A DNA stretch of 64,000 nt from Pseudenterobacter timonensis (lineage in GTDB: Bacteria > Pseudomonadota > Gammaproteobacteria > Enterobacterales > Enterobacteriaceae): NCBI RefSeq assembly GCF_900021175.1, contig NZ_FCOP01000011.1, forward strand, positions 806,001 through 870,000. The letters are read 5' to 3'. The translations under genes and the position numbers were made by a program. Below, one piece after another: positions 33,579 through 44,289 of the stretch (position 1 is the stretch's first letter; the number at the start of each line of letters is the position of its first letter). Under the pieces are notes generated by a model, which saw only the letters and a program-made list of their open reading frames with translations, did no database searches and was not told where the DNA came from.

Positions 33579-33617
33579 GACCACTATTTGAAAACTGGTC
33601 ATTAATCATAAGACCAA
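33579..33617. promoter_or_regulatory. Alternating GACCA/TGGTC half-sites between yczR and yczE
   Basis: AGACCA (33579-33584), TGGTC (33596-33600) and AGACCAA (33611-33617) lie as alternating inverted half-sites about 16 bp apart in the divergent promoter region. MocR regulators commonly bind widely spaced repeats, so this is a plausible YczR operator. Binding is inference. Confidence 0.5.
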
Positions 33618-33657
33618 TTTCGGTAAAGATGGAAGTCTCAACTACCGGAGGAAAATT

Positions 33658-34269
33658 ATGCTGCGTCGCCTGCTGCAACTCTATATCGGACTGGGGCTTT
33701 ATGGCCTTTCCACCGCGATGTTTGTCCGTGCCGATCTGGGGGCCGATCCATGGAACGTCTTTCATCTCGGCGTGGCAAAACTGCTGTCAATGGACATTGG
33801 CACCGTCATTATCCTGACCGGAGCGTTGGTGCTGCTGCTGTGGATCCCTCTGCGCCAGTGGCCGGGACTGGGTACGCTCAGCAATGTGATTGTGATTGGC
33901 CTGGCCGCCGACGCGGCGTTATCTCTGCTGCCGGCGATGAGCGCGCTGACGGCGCGCAGCGTGATGCTGGCGGCGGCCATAGTGGTTAACGCCCTGGCGA
34001 CAGGTATGTATATCGGGGCTGGCTTTGGCGCCGGACCGCGCGATGGGCTTATGACCGGTATCAACGCGCGTACTGGCTGGTCTGTACGGCGCGTGCGCAC
34101 GGCAATTGAACTGGCGGTGCTGCTGACGGGATGCGCGCTGGGCGGCACCTTTGGAGTTGGCACGGTACTATACGCGCTGACTATCGGGCCGCTGATCCAG
34201 CTCTGCCTGCCGTGGTTTCGTTACCCGACCCGGCGATGCGCCGCTGCGCGACCGGAGGAGATGGCCTGA
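33658..34269 (+). CDS. yczE: YczE family integral membrane protein
   Basis: 203 residues with about five or six hydrophobic segments and the YczE/YyaS/YitT family features LFGLSTA-like start (GLYGLSTAMFVRADLGADPWNVF, in two parts: GLYGLSTAMFV and RADLGADPWNVF) and GAGFGAGPRDGLM. A strong SD CCGGAGGAAA precedes the ATG. Its divergent partner is the MocR regulator yczR, an association known in Bacillus and many Proteobacteria. Transport substrate unknown. Confidence 0.85.
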   Translation: MLRRLLQLYIGLGLYGLSTAMFVRADLGADPWNVFHLGVAKLLSMDIGTVIILTGALVLLLWIPLRQWPGLGTLSNVIVIGLAADAALSLLPAMSALTARSVMLAAAIVVNALATGMYIGAGFGAGPRDGLMTGINARTGWSVRRVRTAIELAVLLTGCALGGTFGVGTVLYALTIGPLIQLCLPWFRYPTRRCAAARPEEMA

Positions 34270-34286
34270 AAATACGTTCCTGGGGC

Positions 34287-35843
34287 TTACTCCGGCTCCA
34301 GGTTATTTTCCGCCCAGAGAATAAACTCCCCTTTGGCTAATGCCTTGCTGTAGAGCCACCCCTGGCCATACTGCACGCCGTGCTTACGCAGCCATGCGAG
34401 CTGGCCTTCGGTCTCTATTCCTTCAGCCACCATCGCCAGATTCAGCGATTTCGCCATCTCGATAATGTGTGGCGTCACGTTTTTATACTCCAGCGCATCC
34501 ACGAACGACTTATCAATTTTCAGAATATCGACGTCCAGATCCTGCAGGTAGCTGAGGCTGGAGTAGCCGGTGCCGAAATCGTCGATATAGACGGCGTGAC
34601 CGGCCCGGCGATAGCCCGCGATAACCGGCGCGCTGATAGTTGGATCGGCAAAGCCACGCTCGGTCAGCTCCAGGGCGATTTGCTGCGGCAGCACGCGCCA
34701 GCGGTTTAAAAGCGTGGCCAGCAGGGGAGGCAACTCTTTGCAGCGCAGATCGGCCGGCGCCAGGTTGATGGAGATATGTTTGTCCGGATGGTGGTGCAGC
34801 CAGTCGCCCATATCTTCAAACACCCTCTCGATAACCAGCCGGGTAAGCTTTGCCGTTAGCCCGGTCTGCTCCGCCAGTGGAATAAAGCTATTGGGCGGCA
34901 GAAAGGTGCCGTCAGGCTGCGGCCAGCGGGCGAGCGCCTCGGCGCCAACGATTTTGCCGCTGCTGAGCGTTACGATGGGCTGGTAATGCACCTCGATTTC
35001 GCGGGCGTGGAGAGCGTCCAGCAGGCGGTTGCGCGGAGACTGGAGGCGGCTTAAGACGCGCAGAATAAAGAGCGCGGCCGCCAGGCTAAGCAGGGCGCCA
35101 AAGGGAAGCCAGAAAAGCAGCTGCCGGTGCCAGCTATCTTTTAACGGCGCCAGGGATGCCCAGCTCACAAGGGTGAAGTGCAGCTCAGGCACTTCTCTGG
35201 CGACATACAAAAAGCCGTTGTGCTGGAGCGGTTCAAGCTTCTGCTGGCGAAGCTTTTGCCAAATCTCCGGATCGAGCTGGCTGCTGCTGGCAAAGATCCT
35301 TCCGTCAGGACTGACCATCGCCACCTCGATAGGCCACGAACTCAAAGGGATCACGTCGATCAGTGAATCCGGGTCGATTATTACTACATACCGGCCTTTC
35401 CCCATTGCCGCCATATAACGTTTAAAACCGAGATCGTTATGTTCTGTCAGCCAGGTCTTATAGCCATCCGGAGTGATACGCCCGGGAGGGGGGAAGGGGG
35501 GCGCATTACTTTCCTGCTCCAGGGATGAACAGATCGGCTGGAGATTGTCCATATAGAGCGTTTCCTGAATATAGAGCAGCGAGTAGGCCACGCGGCGCAG
35601 CGCCAGCAGATGCGCGTGCTGGCAGGGAGCATCGTGATTGCGCTCCAGAAGGTCTAACGCCATTTTCCCCTGATCCACGACTCGGGTGGTGCGTATAAGT
35701 ACGCGGGAAGCATAATGATTAAGATCGTCGACAAATTTCTCCTCCGCCTGTCGATGCGCCAGCCAGACGCTGAGACTGACGGGAAGCAGCACCGATAAGA
35801 TCAACACACCGATAACCAGGCTGATCAGATGTCGCGTTGTCAT
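34287..35843 (-). CDS. pdeB: Cyclic-di-GMP phosphodiesterase PdeB (CSS-EAL)
   Basis: 518 residues (E. coli YlaB/PdeB 516). Two transmembrane helices (about 7-28 and 242-262) enclose a periplasmic CSS domain with Cys74 and the Cys105-Ser-Ser motif, which in this class responds to the periplasmic disulfide system. The EAL domain from about 280 keeps the catalytic EAL at 302-304, ELTERGF, DDFGTGYSS and KIDKSFVD, so it should be active. It converges with yczE. Confidence 0.95.
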   Translation of the reverse strand: MTTRHLISLVIGVLILSVLLPVSLSVWLAHRQAEEKFVDDLNHYASRVLIRTTRVVDQGKMALDLLERNHDAPCQHAHLLALRRVAYSLLYIQETLYMDNLQPICSSLEQESNAPPFPPPGRITPDGYKTWLTEHNDLGFKRYMAAMGKGRYVVIIDPDSLIDVIPLSSWPIEVAMVSPDGRIFASSSQLDPEIWQKLRQQKLEPLQHNGFLYVAREVPELHFTLVSWASLAPLKDSWHRQLLFWLPFGALLSLAAALFILRVLSRLQSPRNRLLDALHAREIEVHYQPIVTLSSGKIVGAEALARWPQPDGTFLPPNSFIPLAEQTGLTAKLTRLVIERVFEDMGDWLHHHPDKHISINLAPADLRCKELPPLLATLLNRWRVLPQQIALELTERGFADPTISAPVIAGYRRAGHAVYIDDFGTGYSSLSYLQDLDVDILKIDKSFVDALEYKNVTPHIIEMAKSLNLAMVAEGIETEGQLAWLRKHGVQYGQGWLYSKALAKGEFILWAENNLEPE

Positions 35844-36016
35844 GCTGTCGTACCTTTCCTGAATACCCGGTTAGTCGGCGGGAGGGAGAGTTTCGAATAA
35901 GAAGTAAAATGACGCTAAATGATAATGTTATAGCATGCGGCAAGATTTGATCTTAGCCAGCTCAAAAAGAAACAAAAAGAACTTAAGGCTACTGTTATTC
36001 GCGTTGCCAGAAACAG

Positions 36017-36052
36017 GATACAACACCCCATTACGGGAAGGGTTGTTTTTTG
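36017..36052 (+). terminator. Orphan terminator-like hairpin upstream of ykgM
   Basis: CAACACCC and GGGTTGT(T) form a stem with one bulge around an 11-base loop, followed by TTTTTG on the plus strand. No annotated plus-strand gene ends here: pdeB starts at 35843 on the other strand and ykgM begins at 36106. Confidence 0.4.
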
Positions 36053-36074
36053 ATCGGGAACGGCATAGGATTAA

Positions 36075-36089
36075 TGTTATGTTATAACA
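36075..36089. promoter_or_regulatory. Zur box upstream of ykgM-ykgO
   Basis: TGTTATGTTATAACA, within AATGTTATGTTATAACAAAA, closely resembles the enterobacterial Zur operator. It lies 17 bp before the ykgM start, where Zn-bound Zur would block transcription. Confidence 0.85.
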
Positions 36090-36105
36090 AAACATAGGAT
36101 CGCCA

Positions 36106-36372
36106 ATGAAACCTGATATCCACCCTTACTACCGCACCGTAGTTTTCCATGACACTACCGTGAACGAATATTTTAAAGTGGGCTCGACCATCAAAACCGA
36201 TCGTGAAATCGAACTGGACGGCGTGACTTACCCGTATGTCACGCTCGACGTCTCGTCGAAATCCCACCCCTATTACACCGGTAAGCAGAAAACCCTCTCC
36301 ACAGAAGGGAGCGCCGCGCGTTTCCGCCAGCGCTTTGGCGGTTTTCTTAATGCCAGCGAAAAGCGGAGCTGA
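36106..36372 (+). CDS. ykgM: Type B (zinc-independent) 50S ribosomal protein L31
   Basis: 88 residues (also called rpmE2). It has no cysteine at all, so it lacks the zinc ribbon of normal L31 and can replace it during zinc starvation. The type B signature [15 protein letters not shown] and the tail [12 protein letters not shown] are present. SD AGGA lies before the ATG. Operon with ykgO, 2 bp between the genes, under an apparent Zur operator. Confidence 0.96.
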   Translation: MKPDIHPYYRTVVFHDTTVNEYFKVGSTIKTDREIELDGVTYPYVTLDVSSKSHPYYTGKQKTLSTEGSAARFRQRFGGFLNASEKRS

Positions 36373-36374
36373 TC

Positions 36375-36515
36375 ATGCAGGTACTCAACTCGCTGCGCAG
36401 CGCGAAACAGCGCCATCCCGACTGCCAGGTCGTCAGACGCAAAGGCCGTCTGTATGTGATCTGTAAATCGAATCCGCGCTTTAAGGCGGTACAGGGAAGA
36501 AAGAAAAAGCGGTAA
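36375..36515 (+). CDS. ykgO: Type B 50S ribosomal protein L36
   Basis: 46 residues ([20 protein letters not shown]...), also called rpmJ2, too short for many gene finders. It keeps two Cys (in HPDCQ and VICKS) but lacks the full zinc ligand set of the constitutive L36. The basic tail [10 protein letters not shown] is typical. It follows ykgM by 2 bp, preceded by the SD-like AAGCGGAG within the ykgM end. Confidence 0.95.
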   Translation: MQVLNSLRSAKQRHPDCQVVRRKGRLYVICKSNPRFKAVQGRKKKR

Positions 36516-36519
36516 GCAG

Positions 36520-36553
36520 GCCCGCCGTCGCGTTGACGGCGGGCTCGTTTTTT
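36520..36553. terminator. ykgO terminator (shared with convergent ylaC)
   Basis: GCCCGCCGTC and GACGGCGGGC form a perfect 10-bp stem around GCGTT, followed by TCG and six T residues on the plus strand. Confidence 0.88.
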
Positions 36554-37049
36554 AACTTACGCTAACAGCAGCTGTAGAAGCCGGGGCAGGGGCCGGTCGT
36601 GACAGGGTAAAGATATCGTAAAATGACAGCTCGCCTTTGGTCGCTATCATCTTTTTCAACCTCGCCTTCTGTTCTGCCTCCACCTTTGGCGACTGTAAAA
36701 TGCTCTCAATCAGCGAGGGCGGTACAAAGCGGGTGTTGTACCACTCGCCGTTGTAACAGACGCGAAAATCGAGTACGTCGATATCTTCGTAGCGATAACG
36801 CGGGTTAACGTCAAAAAAGAAAAACGCGTTAAAGACAATAAACAGGACCACCAGAAGCCAGACCGAGCCGATAAGGGTTTCGGAAAGCAACATCACCACC
36901 AGCGTCGCGAGCAGCGCCGCGTACATCGCGACGAAGAGACCGGGATGCTTACGAATAAAGCTGATGCTGAAGCGCGGGCGATTGTCGCGCTTTTCACGCT
37001 GGTTAATATCATCGATGGTTTGGGTGAGCAGGCGCTGTATTTCAGTCAT
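36552..37049 (-). CDS. ylaC: Inner membrane protein YlaC
   Basis: 165 residues (E. coli 156). Two adjacent transmembrane helices at about 38-58 and 62-80 are followed by a soluble domain ([20 protein letters not shown]). The last ~12 residues ([13 protein letters not shown]) are an Ala/Pro/Ser-rich extension. Function unknown. It ends in the ykgO terminator region. Confidence 0.92.
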   Translation of the reverse strand: MTEIQRLLTQTIDDINQREKRDNRPRFSISFIRKHPGLFVAMYAALLATLVVMLLSETLIGSVWLLVVLFIVFNAFFFFDVNPRYRYEDIDVLDFRVCYNGEWYNTRFVPPSLIESILQSPKVEAEQKARLKKMIATKGELSFYDIFTLSRPAPAPASTAAVSVS

Positions 37050-37108
37050 TTAATGCCTTTAAGAATGTTGCAAAATACAGGCCCATTTTAGGTGAGCAAA
37101 TTGTATGA

Positions 37109-37153
37109 AAAAAGTAACAGTTATGGTGGGAAAGAGCATAACAGTTACTTTTT
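37109..37153. terminator. Bidirectional terminator-like hairpin between maa and ylaC
   Basis: AAAAAGTAACAGTTATG and CATAACAGTTACTTTTT pair with one A-A mismatch around an 11-base loop. It lies just after the maa stop on the minus strand and ends in a T-run there, so it most likely terminates maa. Confidence 0.8.
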
Positions 37154-37159
37154 GCCCGT

Positions 37160-37711
37160 TTACAGCGTCTTAATAATCTTTGCCGGGTTGCCGCCGACCA
37201 CTACATTTGCCGGCACATCTTTCGTTACCACGGCGCCAGAAGCCACTACTACATTATCGCCGATGGTCACCCCAGGATTAATTACTGCCTGCCCGCCTAT
37301 CCAGACGTTATGACCGATAGTAACGGGCTTACCCAGTTCGACGCCGCTGTTACGCTCGGTGGCGTCTAGCGGGTGGGTGGCGGTGTAGATATGCACGCCT
37401 GGCGCGAGCATACAGTTATCCCCGATATGAACAGGGCAGACGTCCAGGATCACGCAATCAAAGTTGGCGTAAAAGTCACGGCCGAGAAAAATGTTATAGC
37501 CGTAGTCGCAGCGAAAGCTCGGCTCGATATAAGCGCCTTCGCCAGCGCCGAGCAGTGCCGTCAGGATCGCCTGGCGTTCAGCCCGTTCATCGGGGGCGGT
37601 ATGGTTATAGCGGTGGATCAGATGGCGGGCGTGTAGCCGATCGGCCCGTAACGTTTCGTCAGAGGGACGATAGCGCTCCCCGGCAATCATTTTGCGTTTT
37701 TCTTCACTCAC
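37160..37711 (-). CDS. maa: Maltose O-acetyltransferase
   Basis: Acetyl-CoA-dependent sugar acetyltransferase of the left-handed beta-helix (hexapeptide repeat) family. It has 183 residues, as in E. coli. The N-terminal mac domain is at about 5-55 and the hexapeptide repeats follow; the catalytic His is in YTATHPLD, and the C-terminal [11 protein letters not shown] is typical. Monocistronic with a strong hairpin after the stop. Confidence 0.95.
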   Translation of the reverse strand: MSEEKRKMIAGERYRPSDETLRADRLHARHLIHRYNHTAPDERAERQAILTALLGAGEGAYIEPSFRCDYGYNIFLGRDFYANFDCVILDVCPVHIGDNCMLAPGVHIYTATHPLDATERNSGVELGKPVTIGHNVWIGGQAVINPGVTIGDNVVVASGAVVTKDVPANVVVGGNPAKIIKTL

Positions 37712-37909
37712 AGCTTTCCCTTTTCAGTAGAGGTTTTCCCTGAGCATAACGATTAGCGGAAGAAAGGGGAACGTTCCCGCCTGCCTGTTGCGAGCGCTGT
37801 CACAATCTAACGCTGAATGGCACGTAACGGCGGGTCCGCTTTAAAAAGAGAAGGGACGTAACAGAAAAGGGTATGCAATTTAAAAGTAAGCCTCAAAGCG
37901 CAGAGCGTG

Positions 37910-38128
37910 CTAACGGACAAATTTCCATACGGAAGTCGGAATTTTATCGTACAGCTTATTCATGGTGAGCTCGGCGAGACGATGGTCAGCGGCTGAATAA
38001 AAGACGGCCAGTTCATTATCGGACAGCTCGTATTTATTTTTTTCAATCACACGCTCCAGCGTGTCAATTGACTGGCAGCGTCGCAGACGCATCAAATAAT
38101 CAACTTTAGTCAGGGGTTTGTCAGACAT
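37910..38128 (-). CDS. hha: Hemolysin expression modulator Hha
   Basis: 72-residue H-NS-binding co-regulator that modulates silencing of horizontally acquired genes; also the toxin-like partner of TomB. The sequence ([26 protein letters not shown] end) is almost identical to E. coli. It follows tomB on the same strand with a 27-bp gap. Confidence 0.97.
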   Translation of the reverse strand: MSDKPLTKVDYLMRLRRCQSIDTLERVIEKNKYELSDNELAVFYSAADHRLAELTMNKLYDKIPTSVWKFVR

Positions 38129-38155
38129 AAATTCACCTTAGTCATTGTAATAATT

Positions 38156-38530
38156 TTAACAGGAGAGGCTAACAGGGTTAGCTCTGCTCACATTGACGAA
38201 ACTGCGGAATAGTCGATTTCCGGATTTACGCCATTTTTGCAAATCCTGCGCAGTAATGCCGTAGCTGCTGAACAGCATAAAGGTGTCGTCCAGGTATTCG
38301 TCAATTTGCTCAATCAGCTTATTGTCTTCATTATACTTAATTTTATAATTAAGTGCGAAGGTCGCAATATGCTCAATCAGTTCATTTAACTGTAAATTGA
38401 TGGCCGAAGTTGGGTCATTAACCCATCCATGATTACTGTCGTCAAGGTTGGCAAGGCAGTCATGGTACAGGGATTCACAGAGAAACTTCAACTGTGCGAT
38501 ATCATGCCTTTTTGGCGAGTATTCGTCCAT
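38156..38530 (-). CDS. tomB: Hha toxicity modulator TomB (YbaJ)
   Basis: 124 residues, as in E. coli, from the ATG at 38530 after AAAGGGG; the open frame upstream is not used. It is acidic (MDEYSPKRHDIAQLKFLCES...), with the conserved Cys that in E. coli TomB is linked to oxygen-dependent inactivation of Hha. It forms an operon with hha. Confidence 0.95.
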   Translation of the reverse strand: MDEYSPKRHDIAQLKFLCESLYHDCLANLDDSNHGWVNDPTSAINLQLNELIEHIATFALNYKIKYNEDNKLIEQIDEYLDDTFMLFSSYGITAQDLQKWRKSGNRLFRSFVNVSRANPVSLSC

Positions 38531-39027
38531 AGCGCATCCCCTTTTGAGTGATTTTTTACTCACCGAACATCAGCGTCGGGATGGTACAACTTACTGTGCC
38601 GCGCGAGGCGGTGTCCTGATAAGGTAACTATAAGCTAGTCTGATCAAGATTTCATCGCGCTATTACGAAAAATTACAAATAAAAAAACAAGGCGTCGCGA
38701 TAAAAGTCCAGTATTCATAAGATCAATTTTATCCTCTATACACTATTGCTCTGTTCAATCCTTATCTTTCATTAACTTAGCGCCTGAAAGAAAAAGTCCA
38801 GATTCGGGCTCTATTTCTGATACAGGGACATGCAACAGGAATAATCCTAATAAAATAGCCAAAGAGTGAGTTATTAAAAGTGTTGTGAAGCAAAATAAAG
38901 GGAAGATTATTGGCAGCTATCCATTCACAATAAGACAAAATAAATGAATGGACAATAAGCATAATTTATCATTTAGCGCGCAATAAAAAAGGCCGCAGCG
39001 CGGCCTTTTTCAAATATGAAACCGGTA
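38531..39027. other. tomB-acrB intergenic region
   Basis: 497 bp, strongly AT-rich from 38640 to 38985. It must hold the tomB-hha promoter on the right-hand side of tomB and the acrB terminator. The only open frame, 38777-38962 on the minus strand (61 codons), has no SD and an odd composition; I do not call it a gene. Confidence 0.7.
38986..39010. terminator. acrAB terminator (bidirectional)
   Basis: AAAAAGGCCGC and GCGGCCTTTTT form a perfect 11-bp stem around a 3-base loop, 18 bp after the acrB stop; T-run on both strands. Confidence 0.88.
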
Positions 39028-42177
<3,150 letters not shown>

Positions 42178-42196
42178 TTAACGGCTCCTGTTTAAG

Positions 42197-43390
42197 TTAA
42201 GACTGAGGTTGTTCTGACTGTCCACCGGCTGCAGCTTGCTGGTTATTGTCAGACTTCACTTCCTGCGCTTTCACCTGCGCCCCAGGACGGACTTTTTGTA
42301 AACCGGTCACAATTACGCGATCGCCTTCCTTCAGGCCTTTCGTTACCAGCCATTTGTCGCCAATGGCCTGCGTCGCGGTAATGGCGCGGGTTTCGACTTT
42401 ATTGTCGGCCCCCACTACCAGCGCGCTCGCGTCGCCGCGCGGCGTACGGGTCACACCCTGTTGCGGCACCAGCAGCGCATTCGGGTTAGTCCCCTCTTCC
42501 AGACGGGCGCGGACGAACATACCCGGCAGCAGCGTATGATCAGGGTTAGGGAAAATCGCGCGCAGGGTGATAGAGCCAGTGGTCTGATCGACGGTTACGT
42601 CGGAGAACTCCAGCGTCCCTTCCTGAGGAAACTTATTGCCGTCGTTGGTCACCAGTTCCACTTTCGCTTTGCCGTTTTCCTGCTTCAGCGTGCCGTTTGC
42701 CAGCTCCTGCTGTAAACGCATGAAATCGTTGCTCGACTGGGTGACATCTACATAGATAGGATCGAGCTGCTGTACGGTGGCCAGCGCGGTGCTCTGGCCG
42801 TTCTGCACCAGCGCCCCTTCGGTCACATTAGATTTACCGATACGTCCGCTGATAGGAGAGGTCACTTTGGTGTAGGCGAGGTTAATACGTGCCGTTTCAA
42901 CCGCCGCTTTGGCCGCCACGACCGCCGCGCTGGTCTGCTGGGCGTCTGCCAGCGCAGTATCATAATCCTGTTGGCTGATGTACTGCGTGCCGAGCAGTTT
43001 CTTATAGCGATTGAGCGTTACCTGGGAGATCTTGGCGGCCGCTTCTGCTTTCGCCAGATCGCCTTTCGCGCTCTCATACGAGGCCTGATAGGTCGCCGGA
43101 TCAATCTGATACAGAGATTCACCCGCCTTCACATCACCGCCTTCGGTGAAGTTACGTTTCAGGATGATGCCGCTCACCTGAGGACGAACTTCCGCCACGC
43201 GATAGGCGCTGGTACGGCCAGGGAGTTCCGTTGTGATCTGAAGAGGTCCGCTCTTGAGCGTCACGACGCCCACTTCGGGCACCTGCTGAGCTCCTTGTTG
43301 AGCCTGTTTCTCATCACATCCTGTAAGCGCTAAGCCGCCTGAGAGCATCAGAACGATCGCCAGAGGCGTTAACCCTCTGTTTTTGTTCAT
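42197..43390 (-). CDS. acrA: Multidrug efflux periplasmic adaptor AcrA
   Basis: Membrane-fusion lipoprotein that joins AcrB to TolC. 397 residues from the ATG at 43390, as in E. coli. The lipobox LTGC places the lipidated Cys at residue 25. Beta-barrel, lipoyl and alpha-hairpin domains follow in order (RNFTEGGDVKAGESLYQID; helical hairpin at about 98-172). The end is Gln/Ser-rich. Divergent from acrR, whose operator overlaps the shared promoter region. Confidence 0.98.
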   Translation of the reverse strand: MNKNRGLTPLAIVLMLSGGLALTGCDEKQAQQGAQQVPEVGVVTLKSGPLQITTELPGRTSAYRVAEVRPQVSGIILKRNFTEGGDVKAGESLYQIDPATYQASYESAKGDLAKAEAAAKISQVTLNRYKKLLGTQYISQQDYDTALADAQQTSAAVVAAKAAVETARINLAYTKVTSPISGRIGKSNVTEGALVQNGQSTALATVQQLDPIYVDVTQSSNDFMRLQQELANGTLKQENGKAKVELVTNDGNKFPQEGTLEFSDVTVDQTTGSITLRAIFPNPDHTLLPGMFVRARLEEGTNPNALLVPQQGVTRTPRGDASALVVGADNKVETRAITATQAIGDKWLVTKGLKEGDRVIVTGLQKVRPGAQVKAQEVKSDNNQQAAAGGQSEQPQS

Positions 43391-43480
43391 AAGTAAACCT
43401 CGAGTGTCCGATTTCAAATTGATCAATGGATCAAAAGTCCGCAAACCCATTGCTGCGTTTATATTATCGTCGTGCTATGG

Positions 43481-43504
43481 TACATACATTCATAAATGTA
43501 TGTA
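43481..43504. promoter_or_regulatory. AcrR operator between acrA and acrR
   Basis: TACATACATT and AATGTATGTA form perfect 10-bp arms around CATA, nearly identical to the E. coli AcrR operator. It lies 28 bp before acrR and 90 bp before acrA and would repress both directions. Confidence 0.9.
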
Positions 43505-43532
43505 AATCTGACGCCTGTAAATTCATTGACCT

Positions 43533-44189
43533 ATGGCACGAAAAACCAAACAACAAGCGCGTGAAACACGTCAGCATATCCTGAACGTCGCGATGCGTTT
43601 GTTCTCGCAGCAGGGTGTCTCTTCTACCTCCCTGGCGCAAATCGCGCAGGCCGCTGGCGTTACCCGGGGCGCGATTTACTGGCATTTCAAAAACAAGTCA
43701 GATCTGTTAAGTGAAATTTGGGCGCTGTCAGAATCCAGTATTGGCGATCTTGAATCAGAGTATCGGGCAAAATTCCCCGGCGATCCACTCTCCGTGTTAA
43801 GAGAAATTCTCGTCTATGTGCTTGAGGCGACGGTCCTCGAGGAGCGGCGCCGTTTGCTGATGGAAATCATCTACCATAAATGTGAGTTTGTCGGCGAAAT
43901 GGCGGCGGCGCAAGAGGCCCAGCGCAGTATGTGCCTGGAAAGTTACGACCGCATTGAACAGGCGCTTAACCAGTGTAAAGAGTCAAATATGCTGCCCGCG
44001 GATCTGCTGACGCGTCGGGCCGCGGTGCTGATCCGCAGCTATATCTCCGGGTTGATGGAAAACTGGCTGCTGGCGCCGCACTCCTTCGACCTCAAAAGCG
44101 AAGCCCGCAGCTACGTCGCCATCCTGCTTGAGATGTGCCAGTATTGTCCCACGCTTCGCGATCGGGGTGCTCTCGCTTTAGAAGCGTAG
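43533..44189 (+). CDS. acrR: TetR-type repressor AcrR
   Basis: Local repressor of acrAB and of itself; released by bound drugs. 218 residues (E. coli 215). The HTH domain (about 10-60: [28 protein letters not shown], given here as ALIGNED core [13 protein letters not shown]) is highly conserved, while the ligand domain and the last 15 residues ([10 protein letters not shown] end) diverge from E. coli. No frameshift or stop that would cause derepression is seen. Confidence 0.96.
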   Translation: MARKTKQQARETRQHILNVAMRLFSQQGVSSTSLAQIAQAAGVTRGAIYWHFKNKSDLLSEIWALSESSIGDLESEYRAKFPGDPLSVLREILVYVLEATVLEERRRLLMEIIYHKCEFVGEMAAAQEAQRSMCLESYDRIEQALNQCKESNMLPADLLTRRAAVLIRSYISGLMENWLLAPHSFDLKSEARSYVAILLEMCQYCPTLRDRGALALEA

Positions 44190-44289
44190 CCAGGAATTAT
44201 CTGCAGGTACATGTTCACGCTATTCTGCTTCAGGCTGGCGTGATATTCTTCGCGCCGGACTATTTTCGGTCATCTTTCAGATCGCTTTC

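Noticed and set aside
38777-38962. 61-codon open frame between acrB and tomB
   Set aside because: No ribosome-binding site, AT-rich chance composition (Phe, Ile, Ser, Asn) and no recognisable family.
43533-44189. acrR loss-of-function
   Set aside because: The frame is intact with normal length and HTH; only the C-terminal tail differs, which is ordinary divergence.
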